DNA of 15,443 nt. It comes from Phycisphaerales bacterium. Lineage in GTDB: Bacteria > Planctomycetota > Phycisphaerae > UBA1845. Of the stretch, positions 14,558 to 15,443 are shown one piece after another. A program made the translations under genes and the position numbers. The notes below the pieces were generated by a model, which saw nothing but the letters and a program-made list of their open reading frames with translations, had not been told where the DNA came from and searched no databases. The stretch's first letter is position 1. Each line of letters opens with the position of its first letter. The stretch spans positions 1 through 15,443 of the forward strand of contig JAUWNF010000019.1 of assembly GCA_030612785.1 (NCBI GenBank), read 5' to 3'.

Positions 14558-15058
14558 ATGGGTGAAATCGGGATCATCCTGGTGCTCTACGCGGTTGCCG
14601 TGCTGCTGTTGGTGGCGGAGATCTTCATTCCGTCCCACGGCATCCTGACGGCGGGGGGGCTCGCTTTTCTGATTGCCGCGGTGGTCAAAACGTTTCAGAT
14701 CAGCACCAACGCCGGAGTGGTGGCCACGCTGGCGTGTGTCGTGCTGTTGCCCACTGCGGCGGTGATCGCGGTGAAGGTCTGGCCGCACACGCCGCTGGGA
14801 CGCTTGATCTCGCCGGACAACCCGGTGCTGACCTCGCGCGACGTGGGTGTGAACGTGGATGAAATGGAATCGATGATCGGCCGCGTCGGGCGGAGTATCT
14901 CCCCGTTGCGTCCGTCGGGCACCTGCGACTTCGACGGTCACCGGTTTCCCTGCGTGGCCGAGATGGGTATGATCGCCCGCGACATGGAAGTACAAGTCGT
15001 GGGTGTCAAGGGCAGTAACTTAGCGGTGGTCGCTAAGAAGGATCTCACCACGGGGTAG
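14558..15058 (+). CDS. Short NfeD-family membrane protein (no protease domain)
   Basis: This 166-residue protein has an N-terminal membrane part with about three helices: IGIILVLYAVAVLLLVAEIF at 4-23, a hydrophobic stretch near 30-45 and one near 52-74. It ends in an OB fold at about 105-160 (MIGRVGRSISPLRPSGTCDF, then VAEMGMIARDMEVQVVGVKG). AEIFIPSHGILTAGG is the NfeD membrane motif. It lacks the ClpP-like domain of the gene before it, so it matches the truncated NfeD class that usually lies next to a flotillin gene. No Shine-Dalgarno site precedes the ATG; the spacer is a heptanucleotide repeat, so translation may depend on coupling or leader structure. The OB fold probably contacts an SPFH partner, possibly the product of the gene starting at 15394. 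Confidence 0.9.
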   Translation: MGEIGIILVLYAVAVLLLVAEIFIPSHGILTAGGLAFLIAAVVKTFQISTNAGVVATLACVVLLPTAAVIAVKVWPHTPLGRLISPDNPVLTSRDVGVNVDEMESMIGRVGRSISPLRPSGTCDFDGHRFPCVAEMGMIARDMEVQVVGVKGSNLAVVAKKDLTTG

Positions 15059-15080
15059 CGGCCGGCGGCCCCGCCGGCCG
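15059..15080. other. Perfect GC-rich hairpin after nfeD, possible terminator
   Basis: CGGCCGGCGG (15059-15068) pairs perfectly with CCGCCGGCCG (15071-15080) around two C residues, directly after the stop codon of the short nfeD. There is no T-tract after it (TTGACGGG follows), so it is not a classical intrinsic terminator. It could still slow or process the transcript before the next gene. Confidence 0.5.
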
Positions 15081-15085
15081 TTGAC

Positions 15086-15277
15086 GGGTGGCATGCCTAA
15101 GTCGGCCAGAGGCCGGCGCAGGCATGTATCAACCGTGCCTGTGGATTGAGATTGCGTTATTTTGCCTGCCAAGGGGATGTGCCGGTGGTGCCGAACGTGG
15201 GGAGTATTCCGCCGATCGACAGGCGAACGACCGATACATGCCTGCGCGTCGCTACGCTCCGCTTAGGCATGCCACCC
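15086..15277. repeat. REPIN-like element: two inverted 43-base hairpin repeats
   Basis: Two 43-base arms (15086-15128 and 15235-15277) are inverted copies. The outer 16 bases (GGGTGGCATGCCTAAG) and inner 13 (GCGCAGGCATGTA) are identical, while the 14-base centres differ completely. Each arm is itself a hairpin, with CATGCCT pairing with AGGCATG. The tips also fold: CGGCC-AGA-GGCCG in the left arm (15103-15115) and GCGT-CGCT-ACGC in the right (15246-15257). The 106 bases between the arms (15129-15234) hold no gene I can recognise. This layout fits paired REP sequences spread by a Y1 (REP-associated tyrosine) transposase, none of which is in the window. Confidence 0.75.
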
Positions 15278-15393
15278 AACGCTAAACACGTACGCGCAAG
15301 GAATGGGGCACCCATGCGTGTCCGTACCGAGCAGCGGACTTGGGTCCGCGGCTCCTTTCAGACGCAGGACGCTACGATAGAGAGGTAAACACG
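15278..15393 (+). other. Leader region before the last gene
   Basis: This stretch completes the 335-base gene-free gap. It holds a small hairpin, GCGGAC-TTGG-GTCCGC (15334-15349), and a good ribosome-binding site GAGG (15382-15385) eight bases before the ATG at 15394. I see no convincing promoter hexamers and no gene. Confidence 0.5.
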
Positions 15394-15443
15394 ATGCAAG
15401 CTTATATTCCCCTACTCGCCGCCGTTTCGTTCGGATGGATCAT
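15394..15443 (+). CDS. Start of a truncated gene, possibly a FloA-type flotillin
   Basis: Only 16 complete codons are visible, MQAYIPLLAAVSFGWI, cut by the window edge. The ATG has the clean ribosome-binding site GAGG eight bases upstream, which makes it a convincing start. The residues are hydrophobic, as expected for a membrane segment or signal peptide. FloA-type flotillins begin with a short hydrophobic hairpin and commonly follow a short nfeD gene, so that is the leading guess. The identity rests on context alone; the sequence seen is too short to decide. Confidence 0.45.
   Translation, partial: MQAYIPLLAAVSFGWI

Noticed and set aside
15059..15080. The GC hairpin as a certain intrinsic terminator
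   Set aside because: No T-rich tract follows, so it is reported only as a hairpin with a possible role.
15086..15277. The inverted repeats as a CRISPR array or an insertion sequence
   Set aside because: There are only two arms and they are inverted rather than direct, so it is not an array. The 106 bases between them cannot encode a transposase.
15088..15388. Two short plus-strand open frames in the gap after nfeD
   Set aside because: They lie across the inverted-repeat element and its flank, overlap each other in different frames, and show no domain or ribosome-binding site.

Overview
The window is a GC-rich bacterial segment with eleven protein-coding genes. Two of them run off the ends. 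No RNA genes or CRISPR array are visible. The gene set suggests Planctomycetota or a close relative: HflK/HflC-type SPFH proteins including one fused to a multi-spanning membrane domain, tandem NfeD proteins, an ABC exporter next to an anchored protein of a type recalled from that superphylum, palindromic repeats, and little use of Shine-Dalgarno sites. This is an inference from content; no marker gene here proves it.

Left edge (1-1119, plus strand): the 3' part of pabB (aminodeoxychorismate synthase component I), with a palindromic element inserted in frame into its linker. Facing it is a long minus-strand block (10370 down to 1148) that looks like one transcription unit. In transcription order it holds a 710-residue HflK-like protein with an N-terminal multi-TM domain, HflC, a second HflK-like SPFH protein, an ABC ATPase with a long repeat-bearing tail, an ABC-2 permease with a large extracytoplasmic domain, and a 661-residue membrane-anchored protein of unknown function. 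The last two junctions are very tight (an 8-base overlap and a 12-base gap).

Middle (10371-12640): a divergent gene on the plus strand encodes a second ABC-2 permease with no ATPase beside it. It converges on an RluA/RluD-family pseudouridine synthase, and the two stop codons share one CTAG. The synthase gene is divergent from nfeD, with promoter-like hexamers for both directions between them.

Right edge (12750-15443, plus strand): a full-length NfeD (ClpP-class protease, membrane and OB-fold domains), then a short NfeD (membrane and OB-fold only). Next comes a 335-base gap with a perfect GC-rich hairpin and a 192-base REPIN-like inverted-repeat element. The last 50 bases begin a new gene with a good ribosome-binding site, which by context may be a FloA-type flotillin.

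Taken together, most of the window serves membrane organisation and membrane protein quality control: three certain SPFH proteins, a possible fourth, two NfeD proteins and an ABC exporter whose partners sit on both sides of the SPFH cluster. The link between the SPFH cluster and the ABC exporter rests on gene order and strand only. Heptanucleotide tandem repeats of shared sequence occupy several inter-cistronic spacers in both the HflK/C block and the NfeD block.
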